Assembly (NCBI GenBank): GCA_942493245.1
Contig: OW818685.1
Location: forward strand, 4,154,001 to 4,218,000
DNA from: DAOPYU01 sp942493245
GTDB taxonomy: Bacteria > Sumerlaeota > Sumerlaeia > UBA8349
Direction: 5' to 3'
Length of the DNA: 64,000 nt
Shown here piece after piece: positions 8,603 through 18,554 of the stretch. How positions within the stretch are numbered: the first letter of the stretch is position 1; each line of letters begins with the position of its first letter. The translations under genes were made by a program, and so were the position numbers. The notes beneath the pieces are model-generated. The model saw only the letters and a list, made by a program, of their open reading frames with translations. It made no database searches and was not told the DNA's origin.

Positions 8603-8950
8603 ATGAATACCGCGACAAGAACCCTCCTGAGCCTTCAGTCCTGCGAGTTTTCGCCTGATGGAATGGCCCAGGCTGGGAGAAACCCCAAAGATCTGACCAG
8701 CGAGATACAAAAACTGCGTCGGCGCCTTTCCATCCAGCTCCTCCACGAATACGATCTGCGCAAACAGCACTTTGGATCGGATTCGGTAGTCGCCGTAGAA
8801 CACGGATTATGCACTGGTTGTCACGTTCGTGTCAGCCAACGCACCACGCGTTTGGCCCAAGATCGCCTGACCGAGTGCGAACATTGCGGCCGACTGCTTT
8901 TCAGCACAGAACGGCGCAAAAGGATTCACCTGGAAATCTGCGCGGCCTGA
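8603..8950 (+). CDS. Small C4-type zinc-ribbon protein (zf-RING_7/CT398-like C-terminus)
   Basis: 115 residues. A short helical N-terminus (LTSEIQKLRRRLSIQLLHEYD) precedes a zinc ribbon with CTGC and CEHCGR, spaced as in the C-terminal zinc ribbon of the CT398/DUF164 family (GxCxGC...CxxCGRxLY). The usual long coiled-coil half is almost absent, so this is a short version. The start is set by a strong GGAAGGAGGG site seven bases before ATG 8603; the frame extends further upstream without family resemblance. It has a candidate sigma-54 promoter and a strong terminator, so it seems to be a single-gene unit. A nucleic-acid-binding role is inference. Confidence 0.65.
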   Translation: MNTATRTLLSLQSCEFSPDGMAQAGRNPKDLTSEIQKLRRRLSIQLLHEYDLRKQHFGSDSVVAVEHGLCTGCHVRVSQRTTRLAQDRLTECEHCGRLLFSTERRKRIHLEICAA

Positions 8951-8993
8951 TCCCGGCCGTCGGAATAAGATAACCATCCTCCCCCATCCAACA

Positions 8994-9036
8994 CAACGGG
9001 CCCGCGGACAGATTGAACCTCTCCGCGGGTTCGTTG
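8994..9036 (+). terminator. Strong hairpin terminator after the zinc-ribbon gene
   Basis: CAACGGGCCCGCGGA pairs with TCCGCGGGTTCGTTG (about 15 pairs including G-T) and is followed by TTTC. Confidence 0.6.
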
Positions 9037-9203
9037 TTTCATGCAACAAGAGACACTTCCCTGTCTCATTCGTCTCAATTATTTCTCATCTGTCTCATAG
9101 ACTCTTTGTCCGCTTCTGAATAGTGTTCATCACATTTGACATGTCAAAAATGGCCTTGCCCAATAATTGTGCATCGTATCCATTTCAGGGACAGACTTTT
9201 CTT

Positions 9204-10286
9204 TTACTCAACCGGAGGGGCGGATAGGCCGGGCGTTATTCCAGACCGAACTTCCTCCAGCATGGCGCGAATTTCCGACACAATCCGCTCGGGCGAAATC
9301 TGACTGAGACAGGAATTCTTTTTGGGGCAAACTGATTCATGACACGGAGCGCATACCCGATCGACCGAGAGGACCCGATCTCCCGTGAATAAGGCTATGT
9401 CTTCCGTGGGATACGCCCCAAACAGGGTCAGGGCACGAGTTCCCATCGCCGCCGCAATCTGCCGGGGCCCCGAATCTATTCCCGCAAACAGTGCGCATCT
9501 CCTCAGAATTTCGGATTGTTCGGCGATCGAGCCAAAGTGCGGGGTTACGTTTGGTTCCGTTTCCAATTGCCGGGTGACCTCCCGATCCGGGCGATAGCCC
9601 AATAAAATGAACCGTTCTTTCTCCAGCGTTCGGACCACCTGCTGCGCCTGTTCCGGAGACCAGCTTTTGGACGGCATCCCGCGCGAGTGCAGATGGAGGG
9701 CTATCGGCACGCTTCCACTGCCAAACCCGTGCATTTTCAGAAACAAACGGGCCTTCCAGACGGCGATCTGGCCCGGAAAGAAATCATAACGATACGAATC
9801 GAGTTTAACGCGGGCGATTCGGCCATACAGTTCCGGGAATGGGATCCGATTTCTGCGCCGCGTGAGTTGCGTTGCGGCGTCTTTGAGCAGCAGGCTGCTG
9901 TTTTCATCGGGGCGCAACATGCCGTTCTTCCATTGGTGTCCGAGCCGTTCGCGAGCGCGCAGCGCCTGGCAGAGACGAGCGCCATCTTCCAGCTCGTGAA
10001 AATTGATGACCAGGTCGAAGCATTCCTTTCGCAGACGCCCCAACGCTTTCGGCTCGCGGTATGGCAAGCCCACCACACGATCGACATTGGGATTGCCCCG
10101 CAGAAGAAAGCGCCATTTGTCGAGCAAAATATAGGTGATGTGGGCGTCGGGGTATTGTCGGCGAAGCGCCCGCAGTGCGGGTGTGGTAAACAAAATATCG
10201 CCCATCGCGCCTAGCCGCAACACACAGATTCTCATATCGGCATCCGGTCCATCCTCGATGATTAAGGGTTTCCAAGAAGAAGCCAT
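9204..10286 (-). CDS. Glycosyltransferase family 9 (ADP-heptose:LPS heptosyltransferase-like)
   Basis: About 360 residues. The N-terminal fold has MRICVLRLGAMGDILFTTPALRAL, the hallmark of GT9 heptosyltransferases. The C-terminal domain carries the GIDSGPRQIAAAMGTRALTLFGA motif that corresponds to the nucleotide-sugar site (usually D-S-G-x-x-H; here the histidine position is Q). A CAPCHESVCPKKNSC segment near the end is the cysteine-rich loop common in the family. It should transfer heptose, or a related sugar, to lipid A core or another glycan at the inner membrane face. Two ATG starts are possible, 10286 and 10235; the second gives the canonical MRICVLRLG start, the first has a TTTTTGAGG ahead of it. 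It stands alone between two terminators. Confidence 0.88.
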   Translation of the reverse strand: MASSWKPLIIEDGPDADMRICVLRLGAMGDILFTTPALRALRRQYPDAHITYILLDKWRFLLRGNPNVDRVVGLPYREPKALGRLRKECFDLVINFHELEDGARLCQALRARERLGHQWKNGMLRPDENSSLLLKDAATQLTRRRNRIPFPELYGRIARVKLDSYRYDFFPGQIAVWKARLFLKMHGFGSGSVPIALHLHSRGMPSKSWSPEQAQQVVRTLEKERFILLGYRPDREVTRQLETEPNVTPHFGSIAEQSEILRRCALFAGIDSGPRQIAAAMGTRALTLFGAYPTEDIALFTGDRVLSVDRVCAPCHESVCPKKNSCLSQISPERIVSEIRAMLEEVRSGITPGLSAPPVE

Positions 10287-10379
10287 CCTCAAAAATCAGC
10301 CCGTTCGGGAAACTGCCGCTTACTATAGTTTTCCGGCGGAAGGAACGCACGGAAAATCGGGAAGAGTAAGAAACAGCGT

Positions 10380-10417
10380 CCGGCTTTCCGGCGAAATCCG
10401 ATGCGCCGGAAAGCCGG
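10380..10417. repeat. Perfect 14-bp inverted repeat with GCCGGCGGTACGAACC flank
   Basis: CCGGCTTTCCGGCG and CGCCGGAAAGCCGG flank a 10-base loop. The adjoining GCCGGCGGTACGAACC also occurs at about 18499-18514 upstream of murC, so it is a dispersed repeat. Confidence 0.5.
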
Positions 10418-10474
10418 CGGTACGAACCGATGCTCTTCCTTTTCTCCGATAACCGAGAAGGTCCGCGGCACAAT

Positions 10475-10510
10475 ACAAGAAGCCCCGGACCGAGGTCCGG
10501 GGCTTCTTGT
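10475..10510 (-). terminator. Terminator of the 16S rRNA transcription unit
   Basis: Near-perfect 16-17 bp stem built on ACAAGAAGCCCCGGACC and its complement with a three-base loop. It lies 180 bases downstream of the 16S 3' end and just past the 3' processing-stem arm. Its symmetry means it could also stop transcription from the other side. Confidence 0.65.
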
Positions 10511-10526
10511 AAATCGCCGAAAGGAT

Positions 10527-10546
10527 CTTTCACATCTGGATAGAGC
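10527..10546 (-). ncRNA. 3' arm of the pre-16S processing stem
   Basis: CTTTCACATCTGGATAGAGC on the plus strand is complementary in the transcript (19 of 20) to the 5' arm at 12349-12368. The pair encloses the whole 16S gene, as RNase III stems do. Confidence 0.65.
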
Positions 10547-10686
10547 GCAGGTCAATAAGTCTTCGACCTAAGAATTCCACAGAGGGCAACTTGCCTCGGC
10601 AAGTCATTGACTTGCGTCACGGGCGACCACTTCAAGCCTGCAATCGCATGAGCGATCCGGCAGCGGCAGTGCCATGTTTCTGAATT

Positions 10687-12231
<1,545 letters not shown>

Positions 12232-12348
12232 AAACTGTATATCAACGTCTCTAAGGACAGATGATTATCTGGTTTATTTGTTCGAATTTCGCTGGAGTAC
12301 TTATTAACCTCAAATTTTGAAGGACCCAGTAAATTCCTTCAATTTGTT

Positions 12349-12368
12349 GCTCTATCCAGATGTCAAAG
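12349..12368 (-). ncRNA. 5' arm of the pre-16S processing stem
   Basis: In the transcript CTTTGACATCTGGATAGAGC pairs with the 3' arm at 10527-10546. The preceding GTTCTTTGACA also resembles an rRNA boxA antitermination element. Confidence 0.6.
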
Positions 12369-12427
12369 AACTTGCGGCGACCTTCTGTCGTCATACCCCG
12401 GGAATGGACTCTCCGAAGCGGGTTTCT

Positions 12428-12456
12428 TTTCTACTCTTTTCGGGCTGCCCTGTCAA
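12428..12456 (-). promoter_or_regulatory. rRNA promoter copy 1 (gene-proximal)
   Basis: TTGACA (12456-12451), 17-base spacer, TAGAAA (12433-12428), with an AT-rich GAAAATAAACAC just upstream of -35. About 190 bases before the mature 16S. Confidence 0.7.
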
Positions 12457-12543
12457 GTGTTTATTTTCACTTTTCTCAGGCTTCCCACGCTTCAGCGGCT
12501 CTCGCCGCTGCGCTTCTCGAATGGACTCGTGAAGCGGTTTGTT

Positions 12544-12572
12544 GTTCTACTCGGAGCGGGCGGCCTTGTCAA
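12544..12572 (-). promoter_or_regulatory. rRNA promoter copy 2
   Basis: TTGACA (12572-12567), 17-base spacer, TAGAAC (12549-12544), same AT-rich upstream block; 116 bases from copy 1. Confidence 0.7.
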
Positions 12573-12663
12573 GAGTTTATTTTCACTCTTTTTTTCGGGG
12601 CTTTCCGCGTCTCAGCGACTCTCGCCGCTGCGCTTCTCGAAAGGACTCGTGAAGCGGCTTGTC

Positions 12664-12692
12664 TTTCTACTCGGTGCGGGCGGCCTTGTCAA
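12664..12692 (-). promoter_or_regulatory. rRNA promoter copy 3 (distal)
   Basis: TTGACA (12692-12687), 17-base spacer, TAGAAA (12669-12664), same upstream block; exactly 120 bases from copy 2. Confidence 0.7.
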
Positions 12693-13139
12693 GAGTTTAT
12701 TTTCGCTCTTTTTTCCGGCTTTCCGCGCCGCCTTCCGAAAGTCGGCCAAGGACGGCCTTTCTTTCTTCTGGCGTTTCGTCGCAACATCTTGCGTCGCAAC
12801 GAGAGTCGGAGTATAGGGATTTGAGGCTGGAAGTCAACCCCTATTTTTCGATTTTTTTCACTCGGCCCGTCTTAATTTCCCAAATACCTGAAAACAAACG
12901 AGTTGCAATTCCAAAATAGATCTCCTTTTCCGCCAGAAGTCCGGAATTCACGCCTCCCCCGCTCCGATTTCTCCCCGATTTCAGGACCAAATTTCTGCAA
13001 TTTTTTTTTCTACCACCCCCCAATCTCCCCTTCGCCCCGGGGATTCCAACGGCTCGCGAGGCGAAAACTCCTCCTGTCGGAGCCGTTTTCTCCGGTGGAA
13101 AACGCCCGGAATTGTCTCCGGAGGGTTTTTCAACCTCCG

Positions 13140-13286
13140 TTGAGGGCGGAAAACGTGTCGTTTGTTCGTGTGCTCTGGGGCAAAAGCGGCTTTGACTCGG
13201 CCCCCTTGGGGGTGAGAGGTTTATCTGACCCCGCCCATCGGGCGCCTGGCGTTCCCGGGGAACCGCTTTCCCCCCATAAGGGGGCA
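13140..13286 (+). repeat. Repeat C, solo copy
   Basis: Opens TTGAGGGCGGAAAACGTGTC and runs through a GGGGCAAAAGCGGCTTTGAC block to GGAACCGCTTTC; the same order is seen at 42296-42430 and, inverted and shorter, at about 58796-58876. Confidence 0.6.
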
Positions 13287-13382
13287 GTATCCTGTATATC
13301 CTGTACATCCATGTTTCTCTTCCCGGAACTCATCGGAACAGGAAGGTATCAACATGGATAGGCAGGATGGACCGGATACGGT

Positions 13383-13525
13383 TCTCCGTGTCTCCGCGTC
13401 TCTGCGCGATTCTTCTTACATCCCCGTTCTCCGGGTTTTCGTGTTTCTTCGGGTATCCGACCTCTCGCCTGGGCGGACACACAGGTCCGCCCCTACGGAT
13501 GGGGTACGGCTCCGCTGCGTTAGGG
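13383..13525. repeat. Composite intergenic repeat B, copy 2
   Basis: Matches 5063-5210 block for block (GCGTCTCTGCGCGATT, CCCCGTTCTCCGGGTTTTC, GGGCGGACACACAGGTCC). Confidence 0.65.
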
Positions 13526-13688
13526 ATTCTCCCGGCCGGGTGGGGCGAACTTGTTGTTTTCACAAGCGCCCGCCCACGCAATCTCTTTTTCCGACCCATC
13601 TCGCATCTTCCAGACCCCATCCCATTGCCGCTCAACGGCTTCGAACCCCCAGACGCGCTCCACCAGACAAGGACGGAGCCGCCGCAAT

Positions 13689-16479
13689 TCAGGGCGTGGC
13701 GGCGGGCAAAACGGCCTCCCCCGCAGGTTTTACTTTTCCGACCGTAACGAGTGTTTCAGTCGTATCGGACCATTCTGGATTGAGTTGATAGATGGCTTTC
13801 AACCGAATTTTGTACTCTCCGGGAGAATCAAAGCGCACATCGTCCGGGTTTTGTTCGAACCGGTCCGGCGCCGGATTGGGGAAATCAAGAAAATACCACC
13901 GCCAAGCAATCACATCCTTCTCACATGCCGCCGAACCCTGTAACGTGAAGGTCGTCCCGGCCGTGGGAGTCGCCGGGTCGCTCTCAATTCGAAGCGCCGT
14001 GGGCAGCACTTCAACGGTTGTCGTCACCTCGTCATCACCGCTCGAATCTTTGCTGTAAAAGATCCGGGCCTTGACGGTGTGCGTGCCGGTCGTGGTAAAC
14101 ACGAGGCTTTCCACCGCTTTCCCTGTCTGGAACGGTTTGGAGGCGCCATCCAGATACCACTCCCAGTCTATGGGGTTTCCCTCCGAAGTGGCCGTAAAGG
14201 GCGCCCACTCGAACCGGTGGAGGGAATCCGGCGTTTTGATCCCAATTTTCGCCGGGGCGGCGACCACTACGAGGGAACTCGTCGTTTCCTCGGCGCCTGG
14301 ACACTTGTCATCGTAAATCGCCTTGAGGGAAACCAGGTAAGTTGTGGGACTGTCCACTGTATTGTTGAACGCGTGAACGACCGATGACGTCGTCGCCGAA
14401 GGCGCCGTCCGTATCACTGCGGACCCGTCGCCAAAGTTCCACTCATACCACCTGGGGATGGGCACACCGTCGTTTACCTGGGCGGTGAAAGTTGCCGGCT
14501 GGTGGGCAACAGGCTCGGGTGAGCAGTCGAAGCGAAGCCCAGTCGGCTTGATTTCGACCGGTATTTCATCGGTAGTCTCGCGCGCGTCACTGTTTTCATT
14601 GCTGTAGGAAATAGTGGCTTTTACTCGATAAGTTGTTGTTTCTGTGGTGGCGAAGGCATGTATGATATTTGCCGTTGTCTGGCCATTCACTTTGACGTCA
14701 TCCCCGAAGTCCCAATCATAACTCACCGGTTTCGTACCCTCCACAGGAGGAACCGAAAACGTGACGGGATGATAGGCGTACAGGGGGGGATCGGATACCT
14801 CTACTCTCGCCTCTATCTCGAGCACATTCAGTTTGATCGAATCCCGCGCGGAAGACTGACTGTTGGAAACTTTCAGAGAAATCGGGAATTCGCCAGCGCG
14901 CGGAAAAACAAAAGTTGTCTCCCATTTGTCATTGCGCTTATCCGGCTCCACATCCGGATTCATATCGTAGGAAATCTCCCATTCCCACTTTGTGGGATTT
15001 CCCGCCACATGACCTGCAAGTATTACCGGATGGTGGGCAAAGACCGAGTAATCTCGATCAAGTGGCCCTTCTCGAGGCGTACCGCGTTTGTTTTTCTTAG
15101 TCGGAGGAAGCGGGGCCGAAACATCCGGCCGAGGCGCAATCTGCGGCGCAGTCTGCGGCGCAATAAATGGGTTTTCAACGGTGATAATGAGTCCTTTGAG
15201 CGGTCCAGCGAGGCGATACCCCAGATCGCCCAGAGCGGCGACTTCGAACGGGGCGTAGGTACGTCTCTTGCGCCCTCTTTTGAACTTGGGAAGCACCACT
15301 TTGGCAACCGAGGGGTCGAAAGTGGAAAGACTCTGGCCGGCAAGAAAAATCTCCCCGGTATAAACCCGGGGATAAGAACCGAGTTTCTTTCGGGCCTTTT
15401 CTCCGCCAAAGAAAAGACCGCCATGCCCTCCCACCAGAATCGCCGGTTTCCGCAAAAAGTTACCGTATTCCCAATCCTCGGCTTCCTCGTCCTCCTCGTC
15501 CTTCCGGGGTTCCTGCCACAGCGGCCAACCTTCATCCGTGCGCAACAACCAGTCGTAGCTCGAGAAAACCGGGGGTTTCCCTCCCAGCACGCTCCCGCCC
15601 GTGGCGTTCGACAGCGAATACACCCCAAGCCCCTGCGTGATATAGCGCAGGAGAACGGTAAAGAAATCTATTTCCTCGGAATCTATCCCCTCCTCCAGAT
15701 AATGCCACTCCCACCCAAAGTTTATGGTGATTTTCATGTCCGGCGTTTTGCCCCAGGGCTTGTCTTCTTCTTCGATTGGCGTTTCTTTCCATTTCAACCG
15801 CAAGTGCTCCAAAGCCAATGGCGAATGGAAGACTTTCGACTGCTTGATGGACGGATCCTCCGAATTCCCGATGGGCGGATAATGCGGATCCTCCCAATTC
15901 CCGATGGGCGGGTAGGGATTGTTGGGAGGCTCGGGGAGTCGCTCAAATGCGTACTCGGAAGATTCATCCGGAACCCAGAACTCAGGCTTCGCCTCCCCTA
16001 TATCCGTAATCTTATCTGTTCTCGAAGCCTCGAACAGAATATCGCAGCGCCCGACTTCGGCGAGGTGTTTGCCGACATAACGCAACACCGCCGCAACCGT
16101 CTCTCGCCGATCGTCTCCCAGTTTTGGGTCGTCGAAACCCGTACGACTCGCGTTGAGGCAGTCCTGGTAGGTCACAACGAACCGGATGCCGTACACCTGA
16201 TATTCGTACCGGCCCTTTGACCGCAGATTGCCGACCTGGCCGCCCGGAAATTCGGACAATTTTTCACGCTCGCCCGGCAAAAACTCACCCGGTCTTCTAT
16301 CTATCTGGATTGAGTTTTTTCGGGGGGGGGGGGGTAACCTGAACGCGCCCGATTTCGTTTCCGTCGGCATAACCGAGACCCGCCGTCTGAGCGCCGATTC
16401 CCGCCACCGAGAGCCAATAGGCCCCCAATGCCAACGCCCCCAAGCGAATTCCATTCCTCAGTTTCTTCAAAAACTCCAT
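13689..16479 (-). CDS. Secreted PKD-repeat protein with degenerate zinc-peptidase-like domain, split by a C13 tract
   Basis: ATG 16479 has an AAGGAG site seven bases upstream and starts a signal peptide (MEFLKKLRNGIRLGALALGAYWL...). That frame closes 13 codons after a run of 13 C (16322-16334 on the plus strand as G). The long body lies in the next frame; 12 or 15 C would join them into about 929 residues. The body first shows a domain resembling secreted peptidases with an HExxHGLGF site, but here it reads VLLRYITQGLGVYS, and the later SLSHLD reads SLSTFD, so zinc ligands are missing. A proline/acidic linker with short YPPIGN repeats is included. About five PKD-type beta-sandwich repeats (~85 residues each) fill the C-terminal half. 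No sortase, PEP-CTERM or beta-barrel end is visible. Likely extracellular binding or adhesion; stands alone, with the insertion element just upstream. A sequencing error in the tract is possible. Confidence 0.75.
16322..16334. repeat. G13/C13 homopolymer inside the PKD-protein gene
   Basis: Thirteen consecutive G on the plus strand. As written it puts the signal peptide out of frame with the rest of the gene; one base fewer restores it. Confidence 0.85.
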
Positions 16480-16525
16480 CTCGATTCTCCTTCCAATACT
16501 TGACCGCCACACATTCTTGTTTACG

Positions 16526-16555
16526 ATAATTCATCTTGTTAGGAACGTAAGTCAA
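16526..16555 (-). promoter_or_regulatory. Possible promoter of the PKD-protein gene
   Basis: TTGACT (16555-16550), 18-base spacer, AATTAT (16531-16526), 45 bases ahead of ATG 16479. Only the -35 is strong. Confidence 0.35.
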
Positions 16556-16572
16556 GAGACAAGAAGAGTCAA

Positions 16573-16588
16573 GGGGAGAAAATCCGTG
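16573..16588 (+). repeat. 16-bp target-site duplication, left copy
   Basis: GGGGAGAAAATCCGTG is repeated exactly at 18140-18155, immediately outside the two ends of the insertion element. Confidence 0.85.
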
Positions 16589-18139
16589 TGTCGCCGCACA
16601 ATGATAATGTCACTTTGTGTGCACGATAGAAATGTCACCTGATTTTTCTCACACTCCCTCTTGAGAGGGGGGAGTCATGAGTCAGGAGACATTGGCAATG
16701 AGTCAGAAGGAACGGGAACGATTGGTTGCCCTGGAGCGGGTCAAATCGGGGGAATTGCTGCTGAAGGAGGCGGCGTGGGAGATGGGGCTGTCGGTGCGCC
16801 AGGCCGTGCGCCTCAACAAACGCTACCGGCGCGGCGGGGCGCAAGGGCTCGTGCATCAGAGCCGCGGCATGCCCTCGAGCCGCCGCTACCCGCCCGAGTT
16901 CAAGCGTCGGGTGCTGGAAATCTACCGCGAGCGCTACGCGGGTTTCGGCCCCACGCTGGCCTGCGAGAAACTGGCCGAGTGTGAGGGGATTGTCCTGAGC
17001 CACGAGACGCTGCGCCGCTGGCTGATGGAGGAAGGCCTCTGGCAGTGCGGCGCCAAGGAGCGCGTCCACCGACGCCAGCGCAAGCGGCGCGAACGCTTCG
17101 GCGAACTGCTGCAGATCGACGGCAGCGACCACGACTGGTTCGAGGGGCGCGGCCCCCGCAGTACGCTGCTGGTGCTGGTGGACGACGCGACGGGCCGCGT
17201 GCGGCTGCACATGGCCGAGGCCGAGACGACGCGCGCCGCCCTGACGGCGCTGCACAAGTGGGTCAAGGCCTATGGCGTACCCGTCTCGATCTACGCCGAC
17301 CGGCGCACGGTGTATTTCACCGAAGCGTTCCTCCACGAGCCCGAGCGCCGCGGCGATCCGGCCGTTTTCACCGATTTCATGCAGGTGACCGACCGGCTCG
17401 GCATCTCGATGATCGCGGCCTACTCGCCCCAGGCCAAGGGGCGCGTCGAGCGCATGAACGGCACGCTGCAGGACCGCCTGGTCAAGGAACTGCGCCTGCG
17501 GGACATCGCGACGATCGAGGCGGCCAATGCGATGCTCGACGCCTTTGCCGACGATCTTAACCGCCGCTTCGCCCGCGAGCCCCTGCGCCCCGCCGACGCC
17601 CACCGCGCCGCCCCGCGCGGCCGCGCGCAATGGGAGGCGTTCTTCTGCGCGGAAAAGAGTCGCGTCGTACAGAAGGACAACACGGTGCGTTTCAAGGGCG
17701 AGCAGTGGCAGATCCTCAAGCAACCCGGGGCGCCGAAACCGGGCGAGAAAGCCGTCTGGCGCCGCCCCCTGTTCGGCGAGGCGGGCTGGTTCTGGAAGGG
17801 CAAGCGCCTGCGCACACGCAACCTGGGACCGAAGCCGAAACCCGCGTCGCGGCAAGCGCCCCCACAGGCGGGGGCCAGCCCCCGCACCCCCGGGATTTAT
17901 CGCGTTGAGGTTCAAAGACGAAAGGAGCGGGCGAATCCGGCCAACAGCCCGAGCGCCCGCTCCCGTCTCCGAACCCGGCGCGGGCGCTCGGGTCGCTTCC
18001 CAGCGGAGCCCTGTCCTCCCGGCCGGACCGCAAGACTACAACGGAAAAAACAAAAGGCAAGAGCCGGGCGGCAACATCCCAAGACAAAGTGACATTTCTA
18101 AAATGCACAAACAGGGGACATTTCTATTATGCGTTGACA
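16589..18139 (+). mobile_element. ISNCY-type (IS1202-like) insertion sequence, 1551 bp
   Basis: Both ends begin TGTC and continue as imperfect inverted repeats of about 50 bp, each with two (A)GAAATGTC motifs that look like transposase binding sites. A 16-bp direct repeat flanks it. One full-length transposase gene lies inside, so the element looks intact. Long target duplications are known for some members of the IS1202/ISNCY group. It landed about 110 bp upstream of the PKD-protein start. Confidence 0.85.
16677..18092 (+). CDS. ISNCY-family DDE transposase
   Basis: 471 residues. An N-terminal helix-turn-helix (KSGELLLKEAAWEMGLSVRQ, RYRRGG) is followed by a second HTH segment and an rve/DDE core: first Asp in LLQIDGSDHDWFEG, second in SIYADRRTVYF, and the Glu in YSPQAKGRVERMNG. 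The C-terminus is long, basic and proline/arginine-rich. The opening MSQKERERLVALERVKSGEL is typical of ISNCY transposases. A GAGGGGGGAG site precedes ATG 16677. The stop codon lies inside the right terminal repeat. It should be able to mobilise the element in which it sits. Confidence 0.9.
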   Translation: MSQETLAMSQKERERLVALERVKSGELLLKEAAWEMGLSVRQAVRLNKRYRRGGAQGLVHQSRGMPSSRRYPPEFKRRVLEIYRERYAGFGPTLACEKLAECEGIVLSHETLRRWLMEEGLWQCGAKERVHRRQRKRRERFGELLQIDGSDHDWFEGRGPRSTLLVLVDDATGRVRLHMAEAETTRAALTALHKWVKAYGVPVSIYADRRTVYFTEAFLHEPERRGDPAVFTDFMQVTDRLGISMIAAYSPQAKGRVERMNGTLQDRLVKELRLRDIATIEAANAMLDAFADDLNRRFAREPLRPADAHRAAPRGRAQWEAFFCAEKSRVVQKDNTVRFKGEQWQILKQPGAPKPGEKAVWRRPLFGEAGWFWKGKRLRTRNLGPKPKPASRQAPPQAGASPRTPGIYRVEVQRRKERANPANSPSARSRLRTRRGRSGRFPAEPCPPGRTARLQRKKQKARAGRQHPKTK

Positions 18140-18155
18140 GGGGAGAAAATCCGTG
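18140..18155 (+). repeat. 16-bp target-site duplication, right copy
   Basis: GGGGAGAAAATCCGTG, identical to 16573-16588. Confidence 0.85.
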
Positions 18156-18161
18156 GAGACC

Positions 18162-18332
18162 TTGATCCATGTTTGGGGCGCCCCTTCAGGGCTTTTATTT
18201 ATTTTATGGCCTATTCCGGGGGTTCCCTTCGGTCACCCCCGGCTACTCACGGTCGCCCCCTCCGGGGGCTGAAAAACTCAATTGATCCGATCTTCTCCAA
18301 TCCTTCAATCCAAAGATGAAGATCAAAGGCGG
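18162..18332 (+). repeat. Dispersed repeat F, copy 1
   Basis: Shares with 56500-56704 an ordered set of blocks (TTTATTTTA(T/C)GGCCTATT, TTCGGTCACCC, CTCCGGGGGCTGAAAA, and a final CAAAGATGAAGA-like block). It occupies much of the 399-base spacer before murC. The remaining part, near 18480-18520, contains a GCCGGCGG palindrome like that at 10400. Confidence 0.65.
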
Positions 18333-18554
18333 AGAAATCCGGCCATTCTATTCCTTGAGCCTGTTCGCTCTTTGTGTCACAATTCCCCCGCTCGCCCGAC
18401 CCGGTTCGTGTGGACGGGGGCGGGCGGAGATGAAACCGGTGGAGCGGAAACCCTGGTGGGTGTATTTCGATCCACGACGCCCCGTGTGCCGGCGGGGACG
18501 CCGGCGGTACGAACCATTATACCGGCTGTACGAAATAGAGAGGACTTTACTTCC

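Larger units (their letters stand above)
12400..12740. repeat. Three tandem ~120-bp direct repeats carrying the rRNA promoters
   Basis: Units at about 12400-12515, 12516-12635 and 12636-12740 share a GGACTCGTGAAGCGG block, a TTCTACTCGG(A/T)GCGGGCGGCC block, TTGTCAAGAGTTTATTTTC and a TTTCCGCG...CGCCGCTGCGCTTCTCGA block. Units 2 and 3 are nearly identical, unit 1 more diverged. Each ends in the same promoter. Confidence 0.85.
12741..13688. other. Gene-free spacer with dispersed repeats
   Basis: No coding sequence that I can support. It holds repeat C at 13140-13286 and repeat B at 13383-13525, and a T9 run near 13002. Confidence 0.55.

Noticed and set aside
12400..12740. CRISPR-like array before the 16S gene
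   Set aside because: Only three units of ~120 bp with whole-unit similarity, no short spacers, and each unit contains a promoter.
16454..16479. Start of the PKD gene at 16454
   Set aside because: It lies in the body frame upstream of the C tract, has no signal peptide or ribosome site, and overlaps the real signal peptide in another frame.
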